NCBI GenBank assembly: GCA_937926875.1
Contig: CALBAX010000136.1
Location: 27,353-91,352 of the forward strand
Length of the DNA stretch: 64,000 nucleotides
Direction: 5' to 3'
Origin: an uncultured Desulfovibrio sp.
Lineage (GTDB): Bacteria > Desulfobacterota > Desulfovibrionia > Desulfovibrionales > Desulfovibrionaceae
Every line of letters begins with the position of its first letter. Position 1 is the stretch's first letter. A program made the translations under genes and the position numbers. Positions 9,024 through 17,126 of the stretch are shown here, one piece after another. Below the pieces are notes generated by a model that did no database searches, was not told the DNA's origin, and was given only the letters and a program-made list of their open reading frames with translations.

Positions 9024-9590
9024 CGATAGCTCCTAAGGTTGGTTTCGTGAGGGGTTAGCGGCCCCATGCCGCCACTTCCCGCACACAATCGAAAATCCAT
9101 ATCCCAAGCCGGAGCAAAAGGCAATGCTTTTTTGCTCTCGACCTGAAAATCCGCTTTTTCCAAGGCGCCCCGGGCCATACCGGCCTGTCCTGCCGGGGAC
9201 ATCCTGTCCGGTATGCGATGGAGCACAGACACCGGATCGTCCACCATGGGGTAAGACAGATCCGCCCCCGGAGGGATCCGCCTGCGTCCCGGTCGCGGGC
9301 GCGCTGCGTGCCGGCCTCTGCGCACTGTAGCTGGCTTTCCGGCACGACGCAGCGTCTGGTGCGCAGGGGCAGATAGCCCATCTGCCATCGGGAAGCAAGC
9401 AAAATCTGCAAGGGGGCCTATCCGGCTGAAGGCCCGCCCCGGGAACGGATACGCCTCCCTGGAGGCCGGAAGCGGCATGGAGGCACAGACACGGGCCAGG
9501 AGACCTCCCGGCCCGGCAGGCTGTCCGCCGGATGCGCGGGAAAGCGGGAGCACAGGGCTCTCCCCTCTCCCCTGCTTGTTCCAGGAACGA
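9024..9590. other. Unusual spacer inside the spc operon (rpsN-rpsH)
   Basis: About 570 bp without a recognisable gene, where these two genes normally lie within a few bases. Long minus-strand open frames across it have no family features and run into rpsH. It contains a perfect hairpin at 9368-9386 (7-bp stem) and an inverted repeat about 9178-9216 (CATACCGG with CCGGTATG). I see only weak promoter-like sequence, for example TTGCTT-N17-TATCTG on the minus strand around 9366-9396. Confidence 0.6.
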
Positions 9591-9618
9591 AAAGAGGGAC
9601 CCCTTTCGGAGTCCCTCC
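9590..9618 (-). terminator. Intrinsic terminator directly after rpsN
   Basis: On the minus strand GAGGGACTCC pairs with GGGGTCCCTC (one U-G pair) around a GAAA tetraloop, followed by TTTT. It lies 28 nt past the rpsN stop. This is a well-formed rho-independent terminator inside what is usually a continuous operon. Confidence 0.8.
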
Positions 9619-9645
9619 ATCTTTCAGATCAGTCCGGGATGCGGA

Positions 9646-9831
9646 TTACCAGCTGGATTTACGCACACCGGGCAGTTCGCCGCGCAGGGCCATGTTGCGG
9701 AAGCAGATACGGCAGATGCCGAACTGACGCATGAAGGCCCGGGGACGCCCGCAGATGGGGCAACGGTTGTAGGCGCGGGAGCTGAACTTGGGCTTGCGGG
9801 AAGCCTTCACTTCAAGAGCGGTACGGGACAT
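9646..9831 (-). CDS. rpsN: 30S ribosomal protein S14, type Z (zinc-binding)
   Basis: 61 aa (MSRTALEVKASRKPKFSSRA, ending GVRKSSW). The zinc ligands CPICG and CRICF are intact, and the short length is that of the type Z form. The start at 9831 is preferred because the extension to 9915 lies inside rplE and is not S14-like. An intrinsic terminator follows. Confidence 0.94.
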   Translation of the reverse strand: MSRTALEVKASRKPKFSSRAYNRCPICGRPRAFMRQFGICRICFRNMALRGELPGVRKSSW

Positions 9832-9841
9832 AGCTCTACTC

Positions 9842-10381
9842 CTACTTGCGGAACGGCATGCCCAGCTGGTCCAGAAGGAACTTGCCTTCCTTGTCCGTGG
9901 TCGCCGAGGTGACAATGGTGATGTTCATACCCTTGGGGTTTTCCACACGGTCAGCTTCCATTTCGGGGAAGATGGTGTGTTCCTTGATGCCCAGGGTAAA
10001 GTTGCCGCGACCATCAAAACCACGGTCCGGGATACCGCGGAAGTCACGCACGCGGGGCAGGGCAAAGTTCATCAGCTTGTCCAGGAAGTCCCACATACGA
10101 TCCTTGCGCAGGGTGACGCGAGCCCCGATGGGCATGCCTTCACGCAGCTTGAAGGAAGCGATGGACTTCTTGGCGCGGGTAACCACGGCCTTCTGTCCGG
10201 CGATGGCGGTCAGTTCCGCCACGGCTTCTTCCATCAGCTTGTTGTTCTGGCTGGCGGCGCCGAGACCGATGTTCAGAGAGATCTTCTCGATGCCGGGCAG
10301 TTGCATGGAGGAGGAGTAGTTGAACTCCTTCTGCAGTACCGGAACCACTTTCTCTCTATAAATCTTTTCAAGGCGTGTCAT
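9842..10381 (-). CDS. rplE: 50S ribosomal protein L5
   Basis: 179 aa. L5 binds 5S rRNA and contacts P-site tRNA. TRLEKIYREKVVPVLQKEF, IEKISLNIGLG and the C-terminal TSATTDKEGKFLLDQLGMPF are characteristic. It lies between rplX and rpsN with short spacing. Confidence 0.96.
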   Translation of the reverse strand: MTRLEKIYREKVVPVLQKEFNYSSSMQLPGIEKISLNIGLGAASQNNKLMEEAVAELTAIAGQKAVVTRAKKSIASFKLREGMPIGARVTLRKDRMWDFLDKLMNFALPRVRDFRGIPDRGFDGRGNFTLGIKEHTIFPEMEADRVENPKGMNITIVTSATTDKEGKFLLDQLGMPFRK

Positions 10382-10390
10382 CGTATCACC

Positions 10391-10723
10391 TTATTCCATG
10401 ACTTCGTTGCACTTCTTGCAGAAGCGCACTTTTTTCTGCTTGCCTTCGGACTCAATGTACTTGTAGCCCACCTTGGTCGGCTTGGCGCAAGCGGAGCACA
10501 CCACCATCACGTTGGACACGTGGATGGGCATTTCCTTTTCCACGATGCCACCGGGCTGCTGGGCATAGGGGTTGGGGCGCATGTGGCGCTTGGCCACATT
10601 GACCTTTTCCACCAGCACGCGGTCCTTCTTGGGAAGGACCTTGAGCACCTTGCCGATCTTGCCCGCGTCCTTGCCGGTGATGACCATCACCTTGTCGTCC
10701 TTGCGGATGCGATACGTTTTCAT
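10391..10723 (-). CDS. rplX: 50S ribosomal protein L24
   Basis: 110 aa assembly-initiator protein near the exit tunnel. It has the KOW motif (KDDKVMVITGKDAGKIGKVLKV). Two ATGs two codons apart are possible. The inner one (10723, MKTYRIRK) is chosen because the AGGAG site that overlaps the rplN stop touches the first ATG but is 6 nt from the second. The C-terminal part has CSAC and CKKC pairs, which suggest a zinc-binding extension. Confidence 0.93.
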   Translation of the reverse strand: MKTYRIRKDDKVMVITGKDAGKIGKVLKVLPKKDRVLVEKVNVAKRHMRPNPYAQQPGGIVEKEMPIHVSNVMVVCSACAKPTKVGYKYIESEGKQKKVRFCKKCNEVME

Positions 10724-10732
10724 AGTCATCTC

Positions 10733-11101
10733 CTACAGCACTTCGGGGGCAAGAGAAATGATCTTCATGAAGTTGGCGGCGCGCAGCTCACGAGCGACGG
10801 GTCCGAAGATACGGGTACCCACGGGTTCGCCCTGGTTGGAGAGCAGGACAGCAGCGTTGCCGTCGAACTTGATGTAGGAGCCGTCCATACGGCGCACTTC
10901 CTTGGCAGTGCGCACGATAACGGCCTTCATGACGTCGCCTTTCTTGACCTTGCTGTGGGGCATGGCTTCCTTGACGGAAACGACGATGATGTCGCCCACG
11001 GAAGCGTAACGGCGGTGGGAACCACCGAGCACCTTGATGCAGGCCACCTTTTTGGCGCCGCTGTTGTCGGCCACCTGAAGAGTCGATTCTACCTGGATCA
11101 T
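10733..11101 (-). CDS. rplN: 50S ribosomal protein L14
   Basis: 122 aa. It forms intersubunit bridges and binds RsfS. MIQVESTLQVADNSGAKKVACIKVLGGS and the C-terminal GPVARELRAANFMKIISLAPEVL are textbook. Its stop codon overlaps the rplX ribosome-binding site, which suggests coupled translation. Confidence 0.97.
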   Translation of the reverse strand: MIQVESTLQVADNSGAKKVACIKVLGGSHRRYASVGDIIVVSVKEAMPHSKVKKGDVMKAVIVRTAKEVRRMDGSYIKFDGNAAVLLSNQGEPVGTRIFGPVARELRAANFMKIISLAPEVL

Positions 11102-11110
11102 GGTTCTACC

Positions 11111-11374
11111 CTACACAGCCTTTTCGATGATGGAGACCAGATGCCAGCGCTTGTTGCGCGACATGGGGCGGAACTCCACGATTTTAACCTTGTCGCCCAT
11201 GCCGCATTCGTTCATGGGATCATGAGCCGTGAACTTTTTGCGGCGCCTCACATACTTCTTGAGCAGAGGATGCTTCACCAGCGTTTCAACGCGCACGACG
11301 ATGGTCTTGTCGTTCTTGTCGCTGACAACGATACCGGTGAGGGTTCTGCCCTTGCGATTTTCCAGAGCTTGCAT
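11111..11374 (-). CDS. rpsQ: 30S ribosomal protein S17
   Basis: 87 aa OB-fold primary binder of 16S rRNA. GRTLTGIVVSDKNDKTIVVRVE and HDPMNECGMGDKVKIVEFRPMS match the family. Standard order rpmC-rpsQ-rplN. Confidence 0.95.
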   Translation of the reverse strand: MQALENRKGRTLTGIVVSDKNDKTIVVRVETLVKHPLLKKYVRRRKKFTAHDPMNECGMGDKVKIVEFRPMSRNKRWHLVSIIEKAV

Positions 11375-11386
11375 GGTTCAGCCCCT

Positions 11387-11605
11387 CTATTCCTTTTCAG
11401 TCAAAACGGTGGAAACGCGAGCCACCTGACGGCGCATGGCCTTGAGCTCGGAAGTCTTTTCAAGCTGCGCGGTGGCATGCTTGAAACGGGCCGTCATGAG
11501 TTCTTCGCGCTGTTCGGCCAGCTTGGCACGCAGCTCTTCGACGCTCATGTCGCGCAGCTCGGCGGCAGTGGCCATGGCGGCTTTTTCGTTCTTCTTGGCA
11601 GCCAT
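11387..11605 (-). CDS. rpmC: 50S ribosomal protein L29
   Basis: 72 aa coiled protein at the tunnel exit, a docking point for SRP and trigger factor. The core LRDMSVEELRAKLAEQREEL is recognisable. The N-terminus has about 10 extra residues (MAAKKNEKAA). A GGGAGGG site 8-9 nt upstream supports the 11605 start, though the next ATG (MATAAELRD) is possible. Confidence 0.92.
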   Translation of the reverse strand: MAAKKNEKAAMATAAELRDMSVEELRAKLAEQREELMTARFKHATAQLEKTSELKAMRRQVARVSTVLTEKE

Positions 11606-11606
11606 A

Positions 11607-12020
11607 CTACAGGCCCTCCCTCACCACGATGATGGTCTTCACGGGCAGCTTGTGGGCGGCGCGGGTCAGAGCCTCGCGAGCCAGGTCAAGGCTGACGCCC
11701 TTGATTTCGTACAGCACGCGGCCGGGCTTGACCGGAGCGCACCAGCCCACCGGAGCCCCCTTACCGGAACCCTGACGGGTTTCAAGAGGCTTGGCGGTCA
11801 CGGGGCGGTCGGGGAACACGCGAATCCAGACCTTACCGCCACGCTTGATGTGACGCATCATGGCGATACGGGCGGCTTCAATCTGCTGGCTGGACAACTG
11901 ACCGTGCTGCACGGCCTTCAGGCCAATATCACCAAAGGCGATGGAGGCGCCGCGGCTGGCCAGGCCGCGCAGGCGGCCCTTCTGCCATTTACGGAATTTA
12001 ACTTTCTTGGGCGCGAGCAT
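11607..12020 (-). CDS. rplP: 50S ribosomal protein L16
   Basis: 137 aa. L16 contacts A-site tRNA and helps organise the peptidyl-transferase centre. It begins MLAPKKVKFRKWQKGRLRGLASRG and contains RIAMMRHIKRGGKVWIRVFPD. Its ATG shares one base with the rpsC stop, so the two genes are translationally coupled. Confidence 0.96.
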   Translation of the reverse strand: MLAPKKVKFRKWQKGRLRGLASRGASIAFGDIGLKAVQHGQLSSQQIEAARIAMMRHIKRGGKVWIRVFPDRPVTAKPLETRQGSGKGAPVGWCAPVKPGRVLYEIKGVSLDLAREALTRAAHKLPVKTIIVVREGL

Positions 12021-12661
12021 TACTGATCAACCTCTTTGTCAAGGATTTCACCCTTGTAGATCCACACCTTGACACCGATGATGCCGTAGGTGGTGTGCGC
12101 TTCGGCAAAACCGTAGTCGATGTCGGCGCGCAGGGTCTGCAACGGCACGCGACCGTCACGGTACCATTCGGTACGGGCGATTTCAGCGCCCGCCAGACGA
12201 CCGGAGCAGGTCACCTTGATGCCTTCGCCACCGAACTTGCGGGCCATGGACACCGTGCGCTTCATGGCGCGACGGAAGGCCACGCGGCGTTCCAGCTGCT
12301 GGGCGATGTTTTCGGCCACGAGCTGGGCTTCCACTTCGGGACGACGGATTTCATTCACTTCCAGCGAGAACTCACGGCCAAACTTCTGGCGGAGGTCGCC
12401 GCGCAGCTTTTCGATCTCCACGCCCTTGCGGCCGATGACGATACCGGGACGGGCCGTGGACAGGATCAGACGGATCTTGCCACCGGCGCGTTCGATTTCG
12501 ATCTTGGCCAGCCCCGCATGATACAGGAGCTTCTTCACATAGGCGCGAATCTTGCTGTCTTCAAACACAAAGGCAGGGTAGTCCTTTTTGCTGAACCAGC
12601 GGGACTGCCAGTTCTTGTTGTACCCCAGCCGGAAGCCAAACGGATGAACTTTCTGACCCAT
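12020..12661 (-). CDS. rpsC: 30S ribosomal protein S3
   Basis: 213 aa. S3 lines the mRNA entry and has helicase-assisting residues. It has a KH domain (RPGIVIGRKGVEIEKLRGDL) and the C-domain signature (GRLAGAEIARTEWYRDGRVPLQTLRADIDYG). Its stop overlaps the rplP start by 1 nt. Confidence 0.97.
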   Translation of the reverse strand: MGQKVHPFGFRLGYNKNWQSRWFSKKDYPAFVFEDSKIRAYVKKLLYHAGLAKIEIERAGGKIRLILSTARPGIVIGRKGVEIEKLRGDLRQKFGREFSLEVNEIRRPEVEAQLVAENIAQQLERRVAFRRAMKRTVSMARKFGGEGIKVTCSGRLAGAEIARTEWYRDGRVPLQTLRADIDYGFAEAHTTYGIIGVKVWIYKGEILDKEVDQ

Positions 12662-12664
12662 AGC

Positions 12665-13003
12665 CTATTCCTGCCCTTCTGCGAGTATAACGGTAACGTG
12701 GCTGGTACGCTTGTGAATCTTGGTGGCACGGCCCTGGGCGCGGGGCATGAAGCGCTTCCAGGTGGGGCCTTCGTTCACGATGACTTCCTTGATGACCATG
12801 GCGTCCACGTTCACGCCACCCAGCTGGGAGGCATTGGCCACGGCGCTCTTGAGCACATTCAGCAGCACGCCGGCGGGCTTGTTGGGGGTGAAGCGCAGAA
12901 TGTTCATGGCTTCTTCCACACCCTTGCCCTGCACGTTCTTGGCCACAAGGCGGGTCTTGCGGGGCGACACGCGCTGGAATTTCGCGATAGCTTTGGATTC
13001 CAT
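12665..13003 (-). CDS. rplV: 50S ribosomal protein L22
   Basis: 112 aa. Its beta-hairpin reaches into the exit tunnel, the site of macrolide-resistance changes. RVSPRKTRLVAKNVQGKGVEEAMNIL and the tunnel loop MPRAQGRATKIHKRTSHVTVIL are intact. It starts 9 nt after rpsS. Confidence 0.96.
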   Translation of the reverse strand: MESKAIAKFQRVSPRKTRLVAKNVQGKGVEEAMNILRFTPNKPAGVLLNVLKSAVANASQLGGVNVDAMVIKEVIVNEGPTWKRFMPRAQGRATKIHKRTSHVTVILAEGQE

Positions 13004-13012
13004 ATCTCTACC

Positions 13013-13297
13013 CTACTTCTTGCCGGCCTTGGCCTTCTTGTCAGCGGCGTGGCCGTGGAAGGTACGGGTGGGCGAGAATTCGCCCAGCTTGTGACCCACC
13101 ATGTTTTCGGTCACGAACACCGGCACAAACTTTTTGCCATTGTGCACCGCAAAGGTCAGACCCACCATTTCAGGCAGGATGGTCGAGCGGCGCGACCAGG
13201 TCTTCACCACGCGATGGTCATTGGAGGCCACCGCAGCGTCAACCTTCTTCATCAGGTGGCCGTCAATGAACGGCCCTTTCTTCAAAGATCTGGGCAT
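13013..13297 (-). CDS. rpsS: 30S ribosomal protein S19
   Basis: 94 aa head protein that forms a complex with S13. MPRSLKKGPFIDGHLMKKV and GHKLGEFSPTRTFHGHA are the family signatures. A Lys/Ala-rich tail (DKKAKAGKK) is slightly extended. Confidence 0.96.
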   Translation of the reverse strand: MPRSLKKGPFIDGHLMKKVDAAVASNDHRVVKTWSRRSTILPEMVGLTFAVHNGKKFVPVFVTENMVGHKLGEFSPTRTFHGHAADKKAKAGKK

Positions 13298-13306
13298 CTG
13301 CTACTC

Positions 13307-14137
13307 CTACTTCTGGCCGCGGCGCTTAATGATAAGGCGCGAAGAAGCCTTGTTCTTGTCGCGGGTCTTGAAGCCCTTGGCAGGCATACCCCAGGGCGAC
13401 ACGGGATGACGACCACCGGAGCTGCGGCCTTCGCCACCGCCCAGGGGATGGTCGATGGGGTTCATGGCCACACCGCGGACCTGAGGACGGCGACCCAGCC
13501 AGCGGTTGCGGCCGGCCTTGCCCAGGGAGATGTTTTCGTGCTGGATGTTGCCCACCTGGCCCACAGTGGCCACGCAGGAAGCCAGGACCTTGCGCACTTC
13601 GCCGGAGGGCAGACGCAGCAGGGCGTACTTGCCTTCCTTAGCCACGAGCTGGGCGTAGGTGCCAGCGGCGCGGCAGAGCTGGCCACCCTTGCCGGGGTAC
13701 AGCTCGACGTTGTGGATCACGGTACCCACCGGGATGCGGGACATCTGCATGGCGTTGCCGGGCTTGATGTCGGCACCTTCACCGGCCAGCACCACGTCGC
13801 CCTGCTTCAGACCCACAGGAGCGATGATGTAGCGCTTTTCGCCGTCCACGTAGTGGAGCAGGGCGATACGGGCGGTACGGTTGGGGTCGTATTCGATGTG
13901 CGCAACCTTGGCGGCGATGCCGAACTTGTTACGCTTGAAGTCGATGATGCGGTACAGGCGCTTCACACCGCCGCCACGACGACGGCTGGTCACGCGGCCA
14001 CGGTTGTTGCGGCCGGCCTTCTTGGTCAGGCCCACGGTGAGCGACTTCTCAGGGGTCGTCCGGGTGATTTCCGCAAAGTCGGAAACCGTCTGGAAACGAC
14101 GCCCGGCGGAGGTCGGTTTCAGCTTACGGACAGCCAT
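13307..14137 (-). CDS. rplB: 50S ribosomal protein L2
   Basis: 276 aa. L2 is essential for subunit association and peptidyl transfer. RNNRGRVTSRRRGGG, the SH3-like middle and the C-terminal GVAMNPIDHPLGGGEGRSSGG signature with its conserved His are present. Normal length and position. Confidence 0.97.
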   Translation of the reverse strand: MAVRKLKPTSAGRRFQTVSDFAEITRTTPEKSLTVGLTKKAGRNNRGRVTSRRRGGGVKRLYRIIDFKRNKFGIAAKVAHIEYDPNRTARIALLHYVDGEKRYIIAPVGLKQGDVVLAGEGADIKPGNAMQMSRIPVGTVIHNVELYPGKGGQLCRAAGTYAQLVAKEGKYALLRLPSGEVRKVLASCVATVGQVGNIQHENISLGKAGRNRWLGRRPQVRGVAMNPIDHPLGGGEGRSSGGRHPVSPWGMPAKGFKTRDKNKASSRLIIKRRGQK

Positions 14138-14138
14138 T

Positions 14139-14429
14139 TTACACTCCCTCGAAGAACTCGATTTTATCGCCCTGGCGCAAGGTCACATAGGCCTTCTTCC
14201 AGCCGGGCTTACGGCCCACCACGCGACCCTGGCGTTCCCGATTGGAGGGAGCCTTGCGAACCACGTTGACCGCTTCAACTTTCACATCAAAAGCCTTTTC
14301 CACGGCCTGCTTGATTTCAAGCTTGTTGGCGCCGGGATGAACATAGAAAGCCACCTGACGGGACTCATCCTTCAGCAGGGTGGTCTTTTCCGTCAGCAGG
14401 GGCTTGATAAGAACCTGGGTGAATTCCAT
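14139..14429 (-). CDS. rplW: 50S ribosomal protein L23
   Basis: 96 aa exit-tunnel protein and docking site for trigger factor and SRP. It shows LIKPLLTEKTTLL, YVHPGANKLEIKQAVEKAFDVKV and WKKAYVTLRQGDKIEFF. One base separates it from rplB. Confidence 0.95.
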   Translation of the reverse strand: MEFTQVLIKPLLTEKTTLLKDESRQVAFYVHPGANKLEIKQAVEKAFDVKVEAVNVVRKAPSNRERQGRVVGRKPGWKKAYVTLRQGDKIEFFEGV

Positions 14430-14441
14430 GAGTTGCCCCTC

Positions 14442-15065
14442 TTATTTTTCAAAGCGGGCCTGCACGGGCGCCACGGCGCCTTCCAGCAGGACCAGCTGCT
14501 TGTGGCGGAGGATCTCCAGCACGCTCAGACGATCAGGCGTGGTCAGCGTGATGCCGGGGATGTTGCGGGCGGAGCGGGTCAGGGCTTCGCTTTCCTCGGC
14601 GGTCACGATGAGAGCCTTGTTCAGGCCCAGAGTACCGGCCACTTTGGCAAAATGCTTGGTCTTGGCTTCGGGCAGTTCGATGCCCTTGACCACCAGCAGG
14701 TTTTCGGCGGCCAGACGGCTCGACAGAGCCATCTTCATGGCCAGGGCGCGCACCTTGCTGTTGACCTTGAAGCTGTAATCGCGGGGCTGGGGGCCAAACA
14801 CGATGGCGCCGCCACGCCACACGGGCGAACGATTGGAGCCGGAACGGGCGCGACCGGTGCCCTTCTGCTTCCAGGGCTTCACGCCGCCGCCGGAAACGAA
14901 GGCGCGGGTCTTGGCCATGTGGGTACCGGCGCGCTTGGCGGCCATCTGGGCACGCACCACGAGGTTGAGGATCTCGGGACGAGCCTCAACTTCAAACACG
15001 TCGGCGGAAAGCGTCAGTTCGCCGCATTCCTGCTTGTTCTGGTCATAAACTTTCACGGTAGCCAT
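14442..15065 (-). CDS. rplD: 50S ribosomal protein L4
   Basis: 207 aa. L4 lines the tunnel and in gammaproteobacteria also represses the S10 operon by binding its leader. TRAFVSGGGVKPWKQKGTGRAR is the extended tunnel loop. Whether L4 binds the structured leader upstream of rpsJ here is unknown. Confidence 0.96.
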   Translation of the reverse strand: MATVKVYDQNKQECGELTLSADVFEVEARPEILNLVVRAQMAAKRAGTHMAKTRAFVSGGGVKPWKQKGTGRARSGSNRSPVWRGGAIVFGPQPRDYSFKVNSKVRALAMKMALSSRLAAENLLVVKGIELPEAKTKHFAKVAGTLGLNKALIVTAEESEALTRSARNIPGITLTTPDRLSVLEILRHKQLVLLEGAVAPVQARFEK

Positions 15066-15078
15066 TGTTGTGCTTCCT

Positions 15079-15708
15079 CTACTGCTTGCGGATCAGCACC
15101 AGCCCGTTCTTGGGGCCGGGCACGGAACCCTTGACCAGGATGACGTTGTCGGCGGGACGAACGTCAACGATCACAAGGCCCATTTCCGTCACGGTTTCGT
15201 TGCCCCAATGGCCAGCCATCTTACGGCCCTTGAACACGTGGCCGGGGAAGGTGTTGTTACCGATGGAGCCGTTGTTACGGTGCACTTTTTCGCAACCGTG
15301 CGTATCCTTGGAACCGGCGAAGTTCCAACGGCGCATACGGCCCTGGTAGCCCTTACCGATGCTCTTGGCGGTCACTTTGACCTTGTCGCCGGTAGCAAAC
15401 ATTTCCACGGTCAGTTCCTGACCGGGTTCCATTTCAGGGGCGTTTTCCAGGCGGATTTCACGCAGTTCGCGGTACAGGCCGGTGCCGGCCTTGGCGAAGT
15501 GGCCCTTCATGGCCTTGCTGACGTGCTTTTCCTTGTCTTCGGTCAGCGCGATCTGCAGAGCGTTGTAACCGTCGGTTTCAACGGTCTTCACCTGGGTGAC
15601 GGGGCAGGGCCCGGCCTGAATCACCGTGACGGGCACAGCGGCGCCGTCACCGGCAAAAATGCGGGTCATACCAAGTTTACGACCCAAAATTCCCATTTTC
15701 TCAGCCAT
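15079..15708 (-). CDS. rplC: 50S ribosomal protein L3
   Basis: 209 aa. L3 reaches the peptidyl-transferase centre. KMGILGRKLGMTRIF and GHVFKGRKMAGHWGN (including the Gln/His loop region) are recognisable. Second gene of the S10 operon, 12 nt after rpsJ. Confidence 0.96.
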   Translation of the reverse strand: MAEKMGILGRKLGMTRIFAGDGAAVPVTVIQAGPCPVTQVKTVETDGYNALQIALTEDKEKHVSKAMKGHFAKAGTGLYRELREIRLENAPEMEPGQELTVEMFATGDKVKVTAKSIGKGYQGRMRRWNFAGSKDTHGCEKVHRNNGSIGNNTFPGHVFKGRKMAGHWGNETVTEMGLVIVDVRPADNVILVKGSVPGPKNGLVLIRKQ

Positions 15709-15720
15709 GACTGCCTCTCA

Positions 15721-16038
15721 CTAGAGCTTGATTTCAACGTCCACGCCAGCGGGCAGGGAAAGCTTGCCGAGGGCGTCAACGGTCTGCTGCGTGGGTTCAA
15801 GGATGTCCATAAGCCGCTTGTGGATGCGCATTTCGAACTGCTCACGGGACTTCTTGTTCACATGCACGGAACGCTGAATGGTGTACTTATGAATATTGGT
15901 GGGCAGCGGGATGGGCCCGGCCACACCGGCACCGGTATTGCGCGCCGTATCCACGATTTCCGCAACAGCCTTGTCCAGGATGCGGTAATCGTAGGCTTTG
16001 AGCTTGATCCGAATGCGATCACTGCTAACTGTCGTCAT
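15721..16038 (-). CDS. rpsJ: 30S ribosomal protein S10 (NusE)
   Basis: 105 aa. S10 is a head protein and, as NusE, couples NusG and transcription antitermination. RIRIKLKAYDYRILDKAV and IPLPTNIHKYTIQRSVHVNKKSREQFEMRIHKR are typical. First gene of the block. No str operon genes (tuf, fusA) lie directly upstream here. Confidence 0.97.
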   Translation of the reverse strand: MTTVSSDRIRIKLKAYDYRILDKAVAEIVDTARNTGAGVAGPIPLPTNIHKYTIQRSVHVNKKSREQFEMRIHKRLMDILEPTQQTVDALGKLSLPAGVDVEIKL

Positions 16039-16550
16039 TGTTGCCTACTCCGTTTGAAAAATCCTGGCCGGTTGGGTTCGGCGCAGGTTTCTTAACAGCT
16101 TTGCGCGGGCCAAAAACCACGGGCCCGAAGGTCGGCCTCACCCGTTGGGGAGACTGGGCAACAACTTGGGGAAGAGAAGCGCTTGAAGCAGCGCACATCA
16201 CAGAATCTGAAGGAATCAGATATATCGGAAGGTACGGACGCCTGAGCGTGCCTGCATCATCCGTGTGATGCTTCCCGGCGTAGCCCAGGCCTGTCACTGA
16301 CTGAAGCAGTGACGAGGGTGGTCCCGCAGGGTCACCAAATGGGGGAACATCCCCCCTTACCTTTACAGCCCGGGGTCACCTGATCGCCAGGTGGGATCCG
16401 CTGTGTGGGCTGGAACGGCTCGACATTGTCTCGGCATCTGGTAACGCCTGCACATGTCAAAACCCGCCGCGGAGCGACCGCTTTGGGTGCATCAGGACAG
16501 ACTCAATCTGCCCTTCCCTGCCGTCCAGGGAACAGCCTTGTTGCTCAAGG
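16039..16550 (-). promoter_or_regulatory. Structured ~500-nt leader of the S10 operon
   Basis: The stretch between the proposed promoter and rpsJ has no gene but many hairpins on the transcribed (minus) strand: CACCTG/CAGGTG near 16380-16396, GGGGGA/TCCCCC near 16342-16356, GTCACTG/CAGTGAC near 16293-16313 and GCATCA/TGATGC near 16256-16273. Such a series is unlike a plain untranslated region and suggests feedback control by a ribosomal protein or processing. It does not match a riboswitch I know. Confidence 0.5.
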
Positions 16551-16558
16551 CGAGGTTC

Positions 16559-16587
16559 CTTCTATCGGGAATGGGTCGATGCGTCAA
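16559..16587 (-). promoter_or_regulatory. S10 operon promoter
   Basis: On the minus strand TTGACG (16587-16582), a 17-nt spacer and TAGAAG (16564-16559) are preceded by an A-rich UP-like run. The same -10 hexamer and spacing occur at the tRNA-Thr promoter near 26.05 kb. This supports a real strong sigma-70 promoter in this genome. Confidence 0.65.
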
Positions 16588-16589
16588 GT

Positions 16590-17068
16590 TTTTTTCACTG
16601 CAGAAGGGATTTTTTTTCGCGCTATTGCTGATTTTCCCGCTTTGGGAGGAAAAAGATCCTGCCTGCCCGAGCCAGGAAGACGCATGTCACAACATATTTT
16701 ATCCTCGTCCTGACTGGGCTTTTTTTCACATATGTTCGAAAAAATGACCGGACCACAGGAGCCAGTCAGGACACCGCCCTTCTGCAAAGCACAACTTTCC
16801 AGACGGCCGTTCCCGGCCTGCGGGCCGGCCTGCTCTCCAGGGACCATCCATGCAAGGGCTGGACACAGATTTGCCCTGCTCCCCGTCCCCCTCCAGCCAC
16901 AAGCAGGGAGGCTTCCCAAAACAAAAAACGCTTGCTGGCGGACACACAGCGTAGAAAATGTGTTTTGCCTGCCATGGCCGCCCTTCCGGCCGACTGCGGA
17001 TGCAGTGGCCGCGGCCCCCAATATACAGCCCCAGAGTAAACAGTCCTGTTTGACGTCAGGGAACGCGA
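16590..17068. other. Intergenic spacer between ftsY terminator and S10 promoter
   Basis: About 480 bp with no supported gene. The minus-strand open frame here has no family features. A segment around 16905-16925 (AGCAGGGAGGCTTCCCAAAA) resembles one at 47343-47363, so it may be part of another short dispersed repeat. Confidence 0.4.
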
Positions 17069-17103
17069 AAGGGGGACTTTTCCTGGCGGAAAAGCCCCCC
17101 TTG
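17068..17103 (-). terminator. Hairpin terminator after ftsY
   Basis: A 15-bp stem with one G-U pair (AAGGGGGGCTTTTCC with GGAAAAGTCCCCCTT) closes a 4-nt loop, followed by a short T stretch. It lies 24 bp past the ftsY stop. Confidence 0.65.
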
Positions 17104-17126
17104 TTCACATCATGATGCGCGTAGCG

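Noticed and set aside
9017..9620. Minus-strand frames of 178-195 codons in the rpsN-rpsH spacer
   Set aside because: Low-complexity, Arg/Pro/Gly-rich products with no family features. They overlap rpsH and have no good start; such frames are common in GC-rich spacers.
16040..16600. Possible riboswitch or tRNA in the S10 leader
   Set aside because: No cloverleaf, T-loop or known riboswitch core could be traced. Only separate hairpins are visible, so it is described as a leader of unknown type.
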